From NCBI RefSeq assembly GCF_017301735.1, contig NZ_CP071090.1:11515001-11579000 (forward strand): a stretch of 64,000 nt of DNA, in the 5' to 3' direction. Position numbers and translations under genes: made by a program. The number at the start of each line of letters is the position of its first letter. Positions within the stretch are counted from its first letter, which is position 1. The notes beneath the pieces are model-generated. The model was not told the DNA's origin and did not search any database. It saw nothing but the letters and a program-made list of their open reading frames with translations. This document shows, one piece after another, positions 41,577 to 50,680 of the stretch. Origin of the DNA: Pyxidicoccus parkwaysis. Lineage in GTDB: Bacteria > Myxococcota > Myxococcia > Myxococcales > Myxococcaceae.

Positions 41577-44500
41577 ATGTCCAAGCCGTGGCCTCGGTGG
41601 CCTCTGCTCCTCGCCGGTCTTTTCTCGGCGAGCTCATCCCTCGCGGCTGAGAAACTCACCCCCGTTGCGCCGCCCACGCTGGCGCAACTCCAGGCCCGGG
41701 AGCCGGCCCGTGTGGCGGAATCCCTGGCAAACCTCAAAGCGCAAAGCCTCAAGCTCGGGCTGGGCTCGCGGGATGGCTTTACGCTGTCCGGCTCCAGCAC
41801 GGACAGCTTTGGCCAGACGCATGCGCGCTTCGCGCAGACATACCAGGGCGTACCGGTATGGGGCGCCATGGCCATCACCCACCAGGGTGTGTCCGCCGGG
41901 GACTTCACCATCACCGCCGACGGCCTGCGCAAGGGCATCCGCCTGGACGTGACGCCCGCGCTGGACGCGAAGGCCGCGCTGCAGAAGGCCACCGACGAAC
42001 TGGCGCCCAAGGGCGAGTTCGCCGTCACGCCGAACAGCGAGCTCATCGTCTATCCCCAGACGCGGCTCGTGAATCGCTACCCCAACAAGCCCGTGGCGAA
42101 GCAGAACGCGGCGGACTTCGACACGGAGGTCGTGGGCTACAAGCTCGCGTACCACGTGCACACCGAGCTGGAGAACGCGAAGGACGGCGTCAAGCACACG
42201 GACTTCATCATCGACGCGCAGTCGGGCGACGTGCTGAAGAAGTGGAACTCGCTCCAGACGGCCGCGGCCAAGGGCCTCGGTCACTCGCAGTACAGCGGTG
42301 ACGTCCAGCTGGACGTCTTCCAGAACGCCCAGGGCCTCTACGAGCTGCGCGACACCACGCGCACCGGCGGCGAGGGCATCCGGACCTACGACATCAACCA
42401 CGCGGACGTGCAGAACGGCGTGGTCCCCACGCTGACCCTCTACACGGACACGGACAACGTCTGGGGCGACGGGCAGAACTACATCGTCGGCGCCAACAAC
42501 ACGCTGAGCGCGAACGGCCAGACGGCCGCCGTCAACGCGCACTTCGGCCTGCTGGCGACGTGGGACTTCTACAAGAAGATTTTCGGCCGCAACGGCGTGG
42601 ATGGCCTCGGCTCGCCCACCTACAACCGGGTGCACGCCAGCAACAACTACAACAACGCCTTCTGGAGCGACGGCTGCTTCTGCATGAGCTACGGCGACGG
42701 CTCGTATCCGGCCGCGGGTGGCTTCAAGTCCATGGGCGTGCTCGACGTGACGGGCCACGAGATGACCCACGGCGTCGCCTCGCACACGGCGGGCCTCATC
42801 TATGACGGCGAGTCCGGCGGCCTCAACGAGTCCAACTCGGACATCTTCGGCACCATGACGGAGTTCTGGGTCGCCAACGGCCGCGGCAGCACCATTGGTG
42901 ACACCGGCGGCAACTGGCTCATGGCCGAGCAGCTCAGCGACTTCCCGCTGCGCGTGATGTTCAAGCCGTCGCTGGACGGCGCGAGCGCGGATGCCTGGTT
43001 CCCCGGCCTCGGCAACATCGACGTGCACTTCAGCAGCGGCCCGATGAACCGCGCCTTCTTCTTCCTGTCCCAGGGCGCGCAGCCGCTGGTGGTCGGCACC
43101 GACTACTCCAGCACCTACCTGCCCGAGGGCATGAGGGGCATCGGCAACGACAAGGCGGCGGCCATCTGGTACCGCGCGCTCACCACGTACCTGTTCCCGT
43201 CGTCCAACTACCTGTCGGCCCGCACCGGCAGCCTCCAGGCCGCGGCGGACCTCTTCGGCGCCCAGTCCAACGAGTACCGCGCGGTGCAGAACGCCTTCGC
43301 GGCCATCAACGTGGGCTACACCGCCAATACGTATGACGACCGCACGGCCCCCACCGTCGTCGCGAGCGTCTCCGGCAGCGCGCCCAACCTCCAGCTGAAG
43401 GCGCAGGCCGACGACAACGTCGGCGTGGCCCGCGTGGAGCTCTACGTGGACGGCGCCCTGGCTGGGAACGTCGCCTCCCAGCCGTACCAGTTCCCGCTGG
43501 ACGCCACCTCGCTGTCCAACGGCACGCACGAGCTGGTGGCGGTGGCCTACGACGCGGCCGGCAACTACGCCGCGTCCAATCCGGCGAGCTTCACCGTCGC
43601 CAACACCTTCGACCAGCTCCTCACCGACCCGGGCTTCGAGCTGGCCGGCCAGGGCTGGACGGCGGACCCGCCGGAGAACATCAACTTCCCCGCGGCGGGC
43701 GCACACTCGGGCCAGGGCTACGTGTGGCTCAACGGCTGGGCCACGACGCACGTCGACCGGCTGTGGCAGGACGTCACCATTCCCGCCGGCGTCACCAAGG
43801 CCTCGCTGACCTTCTACCTCTACCTGACCACCTCCGAGACGACGACCACCGCCGTCCGCGACACGCTGACGCTGCAGGTGCGCAACACCTCGGGCACGGT
43901 GCTGGGCACGGTGGCGACGTGGTCCAACCTGGACGCGAACCTGACCTGGACGCAGCAGAGCGTGGACCTGACGGCCTACGCGGGCCAGACGGTGCGCATC
44001 TTCCTGGAGGGCAGCGAGAACGCCTCGCTCGCCACCAACTTCCAGTTGGATGACTTCTCGCTGCGCGTCACCCGCGCCGCGGACACCGAGACGCCCCGCG
44101 TGAATGCCAACGTGCTCTTCTCCGGCACGCGCGTGGGCTACCTCGCGGACGTGTCCGACAACGGCTTCGTCAACGCGGTGGAGTTCCTCGTCGACGGCGT
44201 GTCCCTGGGCAACTCGGTCAAGTCGTTCACCCGCATCGTCAACCTCTCCACCCTGACGGCCGGCGCGCACACGCTCGTCGCCCGGGCCACGGACGCGGGC
44301 GGCAACGTGGGGACCTCTCCCGCGGTGACGTTCTACGTGGACACCACCGCCACCCAGCGCGTGCTCAACCCCAGCTTCGAGACCTCCACGAGCTGGACGA
44401 GCGCGACGACGGTGTCGGGCTCGACGGGCATCCTCAGCAGCGCGTCCTTCGCGCACACGGGCAGCCGCTTCTGGATTTTCTGGACCCTGGGTCCGGTGCG

Positions 44501-45794
44501 GCACTCCACCCGTCAGTCCGTCGCCATTCCCGCGACCGCGACCTCGGCCATCTTCAGCTTCTGGGTGCGCATCTACAACGGCGGCTTCACCGACAACGTG
44601 GCCCACCACACCTTCAGCGCGAAGGTGCGGGACTCCGCCGGCACCGAGCTGGCGACGCTGAAGACGCTCTCCCAATTGGATGACACCAACGCGGAGTACT
44701 TCCAGCACCGCTTCGACCTGACGCAGTACAAGGGTCAGACGATTCAGCTGTTCTTCGACGTGGACCAGACGGCGGCCCTGGCGATTCCGGACGGCGACGT
44801 CCAGTTCTTCCTGGACGACGTCAACCTGGTCACCTCGACCCAGGCGGACACCCAGAGCCCCACGCTCTCCGCGGCGGTCGAGGGCAGCTACGGGACGGTG
44901 CAGCTCAAGGCCACCGTGAGCGACAACGTCTGGACCTCCACCCTCGCGTTCCTGGTGGACGGCGCCCCGGTGACCTCGTTCACGGACGTCCAGGGCATCT
45001 ACGCCGCGCCGTTCGACACGCGCAGCCTGTCCAACGGCCCGCACCAGTTCACGGCGAGGGCCACGGACAAGTCGGGCAACACGACGGAGCGCGTGGTGAG
45101 CTTCGACGTGAAGAACTCCACCGTGCAGGACCAGGGCGCGCCGCACATCACCGCCAGCGTGGAGGGCATGTTCGAGAACTACACGCTGCGGGCCGAGGCC
45201 ACCGACGACACGGGCGTGACGGTCGTGGAGTTCTACGTGGACGGCGCTCTGAAGGGTAAGACCTCGTTCGAGCCGTACACGCTGCCGCTGTTCCCGATTC
45301 CGCTGGCGGCGGGTGAGCACGTCCTCGAGGCGGTGGCGTACGACGCCTACGGCAATTCGTCCAAGGCGACCACGAAGTTCACGCTCAACCCGGTGACGGT
45401 GGAGTTCGCGGTGGCGCAGCACGTGGTGCCGGTGGGTGGCTCGGTTGCCCTGCAGGCGAACGTATCCAACGCGGTGAACACGGCGGTGACCTGGTCCGTG
45501 ACGGAGGGCCGTATCTGCGGCACCGTCAGCGCGACGGGCGTCTACGCCGCGCCGGTGGTCCGTGGCCTGTGCCACGTGTCCGCGGCGAGCGTCGTGGTAC
45601 CGACGGCGAAGGCCGTGGCGACCTTCCAGGTCTACACGGGCGACATCAATGGCGACAGCGTCGTGGACGGAGAGGACATGGGCCTGCTCGCGCAGGACTA
45701 CGGCACCAACGGCTCCGAGGCGACGAACCTCGACGGCGCCGGCTCCGTGAACGACAACGACATCACCCTCTTCGTCAGCCAGTTCGGACGGTAA
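41577..45794 (+). CDS. Secreted M4 (thermolysin-type) metalloprotease with Ig-like domains and a C-terminal dockerin
   Basis: Protein of 1405 residues. Signal peptide (WPLLLAGLFSASSSLA), propeptide (FTP/PepSY type, about 30-230), then the catalytic domain: zinc ligands His394 and His398 in GHEMTHGVAS, Glu418 in GGLNESNSDIFG, and the later DVHFSSGPMNRAFF with the catalytic His. Three or more Ig-like domains follow (VGVARVELYVDGALAGN; VWTSTLAFLVDGAPV; TGVTVVEFYVDGALKG) with two jelly-roll-like carbohydrate-binding type domains (DPGFELAGQGWT..., NPSFETSTSWT...). One Ig-like domain related to those of the next gene comes last before a dockerin at 1353-1405: DINGDSVVDGED (D1, N3, D5, D9, D12) and NLDGAGSVNDND. 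A dockerin implies attachment to a cohesin partner. The next gene begins six bases downstream. Confidence 0.92.
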   Translation: MSKPWPRWPLLLAGLFSASSSLAAEKLTPVAPPTLAQLQAREPARVAESLANLKAQSLKLGLGSRDGFTLSGSSTDSFGQTHARFAQTYQGVPVWGAMAITHQGVSAGDFTITADGLRKGIRLDVTPALDAKAALQKATDELAPKGEFAVTPNSELIVYPQTRLVNRYPNKPVAKQNAADFDTEVVGYKLAYHVHTELENAKDGVKHTDFIIDAQSGDVLKKWNSLQTAAAKGLGHSQYSGDVQLDVFQNAQGLYELRDTTRTGGEGIRTYDINHADVQNGVVPTLTLYTDTDNVWGDGQNYIVGANNTLSANGQTAAVNAHFGLLATWDFYKKIFGRNGVDGLGSPTYNRVHASNNYNNAFWSDGCFCMSYGDGSYPAAGGFKSMGVLDVTGHEMTHGVASHTAGLIYDGESGGLNESNSDIFGTMTEFWVANGRGSTIGDTGGNWLMAEQLSDFPLRVMFKPSLDGASADAWFPGLGNIDVHFSSGPMNRAFFFLSQGAQPLVVGTDYSSTYLPEGMRGIGNDKAAAIWYRALTTYLFPSSNYLSARTGSLQAAADLFGAQSNEYRAVQNAFAAINVGYTANTYDDRTAPTVVASVSGSAPNLQLKAQADDNVGVARVELYVDGALAGNVASQPYQFPLDATSLSNGTHELVAVAYDAAGNYAASNPASFTVANTFDQLLTDPGFELAGQGWTADPPENINFPAAGAHSGQGYVWLNGWATTHVDRLWQDVTIPAGVTKASLTFYLYLTTSETTTTAVRDTLTLQVRNTSGTVLGTVATWSNLDANLTWTQQSVDLTAYAGQTVRIFLEGSENASLATNFQLDDFSLRVTRAADTETPRVNANVLFSGTRVGYLADVSDNGFVNAVEFLVDGVSLGNSVKSFTRIVNLSTLTAGAHTLVARATDAGGNVGTSPAVTFYVDTTATQRVLNPSFETSTSWTSATTVSGSTGILSSASFAHTGSRFWIFWTLGPVRHSTRQSVAIPATATSAIFSFWVRIYNGGFTDNVAHHTFSAKVRDSAGTELATLKTLSQLDDTNAEYFQHRFDLTQYKGQTIQLFFDVDQTAALAIPDGDVQFFLDDVNLVTSTQADTQSPTLSAAVEGSYGTVQLKATVSDNVWTSTLAFLVDGAPVTSFTDVQGIYAAPFDTRSLSNGPHQFTARATDKSGNTTERVVSFDVKNSTVQDQGAPHITASVEGMFENYTLRAEATDDTGVTVVEFYVDGALKGKTSFEPYTLPLFPIPLAAGEHVLEAVAYDAYGNSSKATTKFTLNPVTVEFAVAQHVVPVGGSVALQANVSNAVNTAVTWSVTEGRICGTVSATGVYAAPVVRGLCHVSAASVVVPTAKAVATFQVYTGDINGDSVVDGEDMGLLAQDYGTNGSEATNLDGAGSVNDNDITLFVSQFGR

Positions 45795-45800
45795 TCCCCC

Positions 45801-48800
45801 ATGAAAACGTGGATGAAGCTCATTGTTCCGCTCCTGATTGGGGCGCTGGCGGCCTGCACCGACCCCGACTCGGGGCCGGTGACGGTGACTCCGAAGACCG
45901 TAACGGTGAAGGCCGGTGAGAAGACGACCTTCAGCGCCTCGGTGAAGGACGCGAAGGACCCGCGCGTACTCTGGTCGGTGGAGGGAGGCGACTCCCACGG
46001 CACCATCAGCAGCACGGGCGTCTACACGGCGCCGGCCGAGGCCGGCTCGTACACCGTGGTGGCCACCAACGCGGTGGACACCTCGAAGACGGACACGGCC
46101 ACCGTCAAGGTGGAGGCGGTCCAGGCTCCGACGGTCATCGTGAAGGTGACGCCGACGACGGCGACCATCGGTCAGGGGACCGTCACGAACCTCACGGCGG
46201 AGGTCTCCGGTTCCTCCATCACCGCCGTGCAGTGGTCCGTGGACGGTGGCGACGAGAACGGCACCGTCAGCAGCACGGGCCGCTATACGGCGCCGCACAA
46301 GTCCGGCACGTTCAACGTGACGGCGACGAGCGTGGCGGACCCGACGAAGAAGGCCTCCGCCGCCATCACGGTGGAGCCTGTCGTGGTCGAAGAGGTGAAG
46401 GTGACGGTGAGCCCCTCGTCGGGCACCACCACCTGGGATGGCACCGTCCATCTGACGGCCGAGGTCACCGGCACCAACAACCTCGCGGTGCTGTGGTCCG
46501 TGGAGGGTGGCGACGCCAACGGCTTCGTCAGCAGCACGGGCGTGTACCGCGCGCCGAACAAGACGGGCACGTTCACCGTGACGGCCACCAGCGTGGCGGA
46601 CCCGACGAAGAAGGCCTCCGCCTCCATCAAGGTGGACCCTGTCGTCGCCGCCGAGGTGGTGGTGACGGTCTCTCCGAAGACGGCCAATGTGGCGCAGGAT
46701 GCCGCCTTCTCGCTGTCCGCCGAGGTCACCGGCACCAACCTCACCGCGGTGCAGTGGTCCGTGGAGGGCGGTGACCAGAACGGCACCGTCAGCAGCACTG
46801 GCGTGTACCGCGCGCCGCGCCACGCGGGCACGTTCGTGGTGCGGGCCGTCAGCGTGGTGGACCCGACGAAGTCCGACTCCGCGACCATCACCGTGGACGA
46901 CATCGTCGTCCCGGTCGTGGCGGTGACTGTCACTCCGAAGACGGCCACGGTGTCGCAGAATGGCGGTGTCAAGCTGTCCGCCGAAGTCACGGGCAGCAGC
47001 AACACCGCGGTGCAGTGGAGCGTCGAGGGTGGTGACGACAACGGCTTCGTCAGCAGCACGGGCACGTACCACGCGCCGAACAAGGCGGGCACGTTCACCG
47101 TGACGGCCACCAGCGTGGCGGACCCGACGAAGTCCGACTCGGCCACCATCACCGTGGACCCTGTCATCGTCCCGGTCGTGGCGGTGGCTGTCACGCCGAA
47201 GACGGCGACGGTGTCCCAGAACGGCACCACCAACCTGTCCGCCGAGGTCACCGGCAGCGCCAACACCGCGGTGCAGTGGTCCGTGGTGGGGGGCGATGCC
47301 AACGGCTTCGTCAGCAGCACGGGCGTGTACCACGCGCCGAACAAGGCGGGCACGTTCACCGTGACGGCCACCAGTGTGGCGGACGCGTCGAAGTCCGACT
47401 CGGCCACCATCACCGTGGAGCCCATCGTCGTTCCGACGGTGGCCGTGGCTGTCACGCCGAAGACGGCGACGGTGTCCCAGAACGGCACCGTCAACCTGTC
47501 CGCCGAGGTCACCGGCAGCAGCAACACCGCGGTGCAGTGGAGCGTGGTGGGGGGTGATGCCAACGGCTTCGTCAGCAGCACGGGCGTGTACCACGCGCCG
47601 AACAAGGCGGGCACGTTCACCGTGACGGCGACCAGCGTGGCGGACGCGTCGAAGTCCGACTCGGCCACCCTCACCGTGGACCCCATCGTGGTTCCGACGG
47701 TGGCGGTGACGGTCTCTCCGAAGACGGGCAATGTGGCGCAGGACGCGACCATAAGCCTGTCCGCCTCGGTCACCGGCAGCAGCAACACCGCGGTGCTGTG
47801 GGAGGTCGTCGGCGGTGACGCCAACGGCTACGTCAGCAGCACGGGCGTGTACCGCGCGCCGAAGAAGGCGGGCACGTTCACCGTGACGGCCACCAGCGTG
47901 GCGGACCCGACGAAGTCCGACTCGGCCACCATCACCGTGGACCCCATCGTGGTTCCGACGGTGGCGGTGACGGTTTCTCCGAAGACGGGCAACGTGGCGC
48001 AGGACGCGACCATCACCCTGACTGCCTCGGTTACCGGCACCAGCAACACCGCGGTGCTGTGGACCGTGGTGGGGGGGGGCTCCAACGGCTACGTCAGCAG
48101 CACGGGCGTGTACCGCGCGCCGAAGAAGGCGGGCACGTTCACTGTGGTGGCCACCAGCGTGGCGGACTCGTCGAAGTCCGACTCCGCGACCATCACGGTG
48201 GACCCCATCGTCGTCCCGACGGTGGCGGTGACGGTGACTCCGAAGACGGCCACGGTGGCCGTGGACGGCTCCGTCAGCCTGTCTGCTTCGGTCACCGGCA
48301 CCAGCAACACCCAGGTGCTGTGGACGGTGCAGGGTGGCGACGCCAATGGCTACGTGAGCACCACGGGCGTGTACCGCGCGCCGAGCCAGGCGGGTACGTA
48401 CACAGTGACGGCCACCAGCGTGGCGGACGCGTCGAAGTCCGACTCGGCCACCATCACCGTGAACCCCGTCGTCGTCCCGACGGTGGCGGTGAGTGTCACG
48501 CCGAAGACGGCCACCGTCGAGCAGGGCGCCGTCGTCAACCTCTCGGCCTCTGTCACTGGCACCTCCGTCGTCGCGGTGACCTGGGCCGTGGCGGGCGGTT
48601 CCGCCAACGGCACCGTCACCAGCTCCGGCGTGTACACGGCGCCGAACAAGCCGGGCACGTACACCGTGACGGCGACCAGCGTGGCGGATGCGTCGAAGTC
48701 CGACTCCGCCACCATCACCGTGCCCGTCGCCGGCACGGTGAAGTACGTGGACCCCACGGGTACGGGCTGGCGCCTGGTTCGTAACGCCAGCCTGTCCTCG

Positions 48801-49196
48801 GGCAACACGCTGGTGCTGGACCTGGTCGGCCCCACGGGCCAGTCCAGCCGCGGCGCGGACCTGACGCTGGCGCTGGATGCGGCCACCGCGTCCTGGTCCA
48901 CCGTGGACGGCTCCGAGTACGTGGCCAACCGTGGCTACAACCTCGGCGCCGCGCCCCAGCTGCTCAAGTCGGGCGTGAAGGGCAGCACGCTGAGCGTGGG
49001 CGTGTACCAGAAGGGCGCTGCGGCGACCGCGCACAGCGGCGCGCTGCTGTCCGTGGCGCTGACCGTGAAGGCCACTGCCCAGACGCCGGCTGGCACCGTG
49101 GTGCCGCTGAACGTCCTCAAGGGGCATGCGCTGCCGGCTTCCGGCTCGCTGCAGGCCATCGACGTGGCGGTGGGTACCATCACCACCGCGCAGTAG
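45801..49196 (+). CDS. Lipoprotein with 11 Ig-like repeats and a C-terminal cohesin-like domain
   Basis: Protein of 1131 residues. The start MKTWMKLIVPLLIGALAAC is a lipoprotein signal (Cys19). Eleven repeats of about 87 residues fill residues 23-975, each with VTPKTATV, a W in VQWSVxGGD, STGVYxAPNKAGTFTVTAT and SVADxxKSDSATITV: bacterial Ig-like (Big_2-type) domains. The last 155 residues differ: VLDLVGPTGQSSRGADLTLA, YNLGAAPQLLKSGVKGSTLS, GALLSVALTVKATAQ and a final ALPASGSLQAIDVAVGTIT. Length, strand content and the closing strand suggest a cohesin-like fold, but I cannot confirm it. If so, this protein would hold the dockerin-bearing protease of the previous gene at the cell surface. A strong terminator follows. 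Confidence 0.8.
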   Translation: MKTWMKLIVPLLIGALAACTDPDSGPVTVTPKTVTVKAGEKTTFSASVKDAKDPRVLWSVEGGDSHGTISSTGVYTAPAEAGSYTVVATNAVDTSKTDTATVKVEAVQAPTVIVKVTPTTATIGQGTVTNLTAEVSGSSITAVQWSVDGGDENGTVSSTGRYTAPHKSGTFNVTATSVADPTKKASAAITVEPVVVEEVKVTVSPSSGTTTWDGTVHLTAEVTGTNNLAVLWSVEGGDANGFVSSTGVYRAPNKTGTFTVTATSVADPTKKASASIKVDPVVAAEVVVTVSPKTANVAQDAAFSLSAEVTGTNLTAVQWSVEGGDQNGTVSSTGVYRAPRHAGTFVVRAVSVVDPTKSDSATITVDDIVVPVVAVTVTPKTATVSQNGGVKLSAEVTGSSNTAVQWSVEGGDDNGFVSSTGTYHAPNKAGTFTVTATSVADPTKSDSATITVDPVIVPVVAVAVTPKTATVSQNGTTNLSAEVTGSANTAVQWSVVGGDANGFVSSTGVYHAPNKAGTFTVTATSVADASKSDSATITVEPIVVPTVAVAVTPKTATVSQNGTVNLSAEVTGSSNTAVQWSVVGGDANGFVSSTGVYHAPNKAGTFTVTATSVADASKSDSATLTVDPIVVPTVAVTVSPKTGNVAQDATISLSASVTGSSNTAVLWEVVGGDANGYVSSTGVYRAPKKAGTFTVTATSVADPTKSDSATITVDPIVVPTVAVTVSPKTGNVAQDATITLTASVTGTSNTAVLWTVVGGGSNGYVSSTGVYRAPKKAGTFTVVATSVADSSKSDSATITVDPIVVPTVAVTVTPKTATVAVDGSVSLSASVTGTSNTQVLWTVQGGDANGYVSTTGVYRAPSQAGTYTVTATSVADASKSDSATITVNPVVVPTVAVSVTPKTATVEQGAVVNLSASVTGTSVVAVTWAVAGGSANGTVTSSGVYTAPNKPGTYTVTATSVADASKSDSATITVPVAGTVKYVDPTGTGWRLVRNASLSSGNTLVLDLVGPTGQSSRGADLTLALDAATASWSTVDGSEYVANRGYNLGAAPQLLKSGVKGSTLSVGVYQKGAAATAHSGALLSVALTVKATAQTPAGTVVPLNVLKGHALPASGSLQAIDVAVGTITTAQ
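45868..48720 (+). repeat. Eleven tandem 261-bp units encoding Ig-like domains
   Basis: The period of 261 bp can be measured, for example between the phrases GGTTCCGACGGTGGCGGTGA ending at about 47710 and 47971. Units 5 to 10 are close to each other in DNA sequence; units 1 to 3 and 11 have diverged. The array will be prone to recombination. Confidence 0.9.
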
Positions 49197-49220
49197 TCCG
49201 GAGTCTGAAGCAGTGAGAGC

Positions 49221-49257
49221 GGCGGCCTTCCTAAGGGAAGGCCGCCGTTTTCATTTT
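49221..49257 (+). terminator. Rho-independent terminator after the Ig-lipoprotein gene
   Basis: GGCGGCCTTCC, loop TAAG, then GGAAGGCCGCC form an 11-bp perfect stem, followed by GTTTTCATTTT. It lies 24 bases after the stop and is the clearest intrinsic terminator in the window. Confidence 0.92.
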
Positions 49258-49479
49258 CCACCGCGAGGGAGTGGAGGGCTGAAGCCGCGAGAGCGGCGAC
49301 CTGCCCACGAAGGGGAGGGCGGAGAACCCACGTTCCGTGACAGGCGATGACCCGGCGGAGTCCGAGCATCGCGTCGTGCTCACTGAACGTGCAGGGCTGC
49401 CCGAGAAGTCGGTGGGGGAAGCGCGCGCCGCGGACTGATGCGACCGTGCGGCGGGGGCGCGACGATTCGCCTTCGCCGT

Positions 49480-49707
49480 CTACGGGAACGTGATGCGATT
49501 GAGGGTGACGGTGCGTGTGCCGCTCGCGTCCCACAGCTTGAGCGTGAAGGTGCCTGTTGCCACGTCCGGAGTCGCTTCCGTCTCCACGCTCACGCTACCG
49601 CCATACATACTGGGGGAGATGGTGCGCATACGGGGCATGGTGGCAACAGGCAGAGGCTCGCCGAACGCAACTGGTGTGCGGGAGGCCCTGGTACTGAAGC
49701 CCACCAA
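49480..49707 (-). pseudogene. Possible 3' remnant of a beta-rich surface-protein gene
   Basis: Open frame of 75 residues ending GTFTLKLWDASGTRTVTLN plus RITFP. The text reads like the end of a beta-sandwich domain. There is no signal peptide or ribosome-binding site at its ATG, and codon third positions are only moderately G/C, so it is probably a gene fragment. A small intact gene is the alternative. Confidence 0.35.
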
Positions 49708-49835
49708 AGCCCCGGCCCCACAGCCCGGCGGTGTCAGTTGGAGGACGCGCGGGTGTTGCCGAGGCGATTTTCTCGGCGAGGTGTCACAAGCACGGCTACA
49801 GGAATTGCCGTCGTGTCATCACGAGAGGAAACATC

Positions 49836-50081
49836 GTGCGACAGGTAGGAGAGAAAATCGGCGGCGGCGCCGTTGGGGACGCGTCGTGGGAGCTGACATA
49901 CGTCGGTGGCGTAGGTCGCGGCGGGGTCGGTAAAGGCGTCTACAACTGGCAGATCGTCATCCGCAAGAATGGCAAGGAGCACATCACCACGTGGATGGCG
50001 GGCGATGACGAGGAGGCCGCGATCCATTACGCGGAGTTCTCCTTCAAGGAGGACGCAGGCATACCCCCACACCTCCGATGA
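49836..50081 (+). CDS. Small hypothetical protein upstream of the effector gene
   Basis: Protein of 81 residues. The GTG at 49836 has GAGAGGAAA just before it and is preferred to frames that start further left. Sequence: a glycine-rich first part (EKIGGGAVGDASWELTYVGG, VGRGGVGKGVYNWQIVIRKN), then TTWMAGDDEEAAIHYAEFSF. It looks like a small beta/alpha domain. It may belong to the toxin island that follows; function not recognised. Confidence 0.55.
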   Translation: MRQVGEKIGGGAVGDASWELTYVGGVGRGGVGKGVYNWQIVIRKNGKEHITTWMAGDDEEAAIHYAEFSFKEDAGIPPHLR

Positions 50082-50090
50082 GCTGACTCG

Positions 50091-50324
50091 TCAGCCGGTC
50101 TCGTCCTCGTCACCTTCATCCTTGAGGCCGGCCGCAGACTCCACCCGCTCGGCGGCATTCGCGCTCTGCCACTTCTTCACCACGTACTTGAAGATGGGCC
50201 ATGCGAAGGCGTCGGCGCGGTCGTCTCGGCCATGTCCGCCCTCCTCTCCGGTGAACTTCGCGAGATGCTTCTCCAGCTTGTCGTGCTTGCCCACCATGTG
50301 GACGTGCTCGGCTTCCGCGAGTGC
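50091..50324 (-). pseudogene. C-terminal remnant of a phage terminase large subunit
   Basis: The minus strand reads ALAEAEHVHMVGKHDKLEKH, then GEEGGHGRDDRADAFAWPIF and a charged tail ending DEGDEDETG and a stop. The pattern of an invariant DD/RxDAFAW followed by a helix is the end of terminase large subunits. The upstream coding sequence is in other frames and broken, with a Cys pair RCRCGAELLF in one of them. No other phage gene is present, so this is a scar rather than a prophage. Confidence 0.6.
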
Positions 50325-50680
50325 AGACACTGGGGAGGGCACGCTCGGCCTTCGACTGCCGGGCGCGCTCCGTCTTGAACAGCAGCTCCGCGCCGCACCT
50401 GCAGCGTTCATCGAGCGCGAGTTTGCGCCGCGGCTGAGCTGCTCCTCGGGCTCACCGTGGAGCTGGCGCAGCGAGCGGGCGTAATCGTCGCGGACATGGC
50501 TCCGGCGAAGCTGCTCCGGCGTCCGTGCTGGGGGACGGACTCTCCACACGTGAGCTTCTCCACGAGGGAGAATGGGCGCCGCGCCCCGCAACGTTCGGCA
50601 GGCGTCAACCACTACCTCCCCAGGGTGATTCGAACGCGCCGCGCGAACAGTCAGGCTCGGTGCATTCCGGGGGGAGTGCA
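50325..50680. other. Degenerate stretch between the terminase remnant and the effector gene
   Basis: Minus-strand pieces (TPEQLRRSHVRDDYARSLRQ, RCRCGAELLFKTERARQ) suggest further decayed phage-type coding sequence in more than one frame. The effector promoter should lie at the right end; GGGGGGAGTG before 50681 is its ribosome-binding site. Confidence 0.4.

Noticed and set aside
41634..49127. A minus-strand frame of about 2500 codons opposite the protease and Ig-repeat genes
   Set aside because: It is open only because of the G/C-rich third positions and the repeats on the plus strand. The plus strand has clear domains, signal peptides and ribosome-binding sites; the minus-strand text is His/Arg/Gly-rich without any domain.
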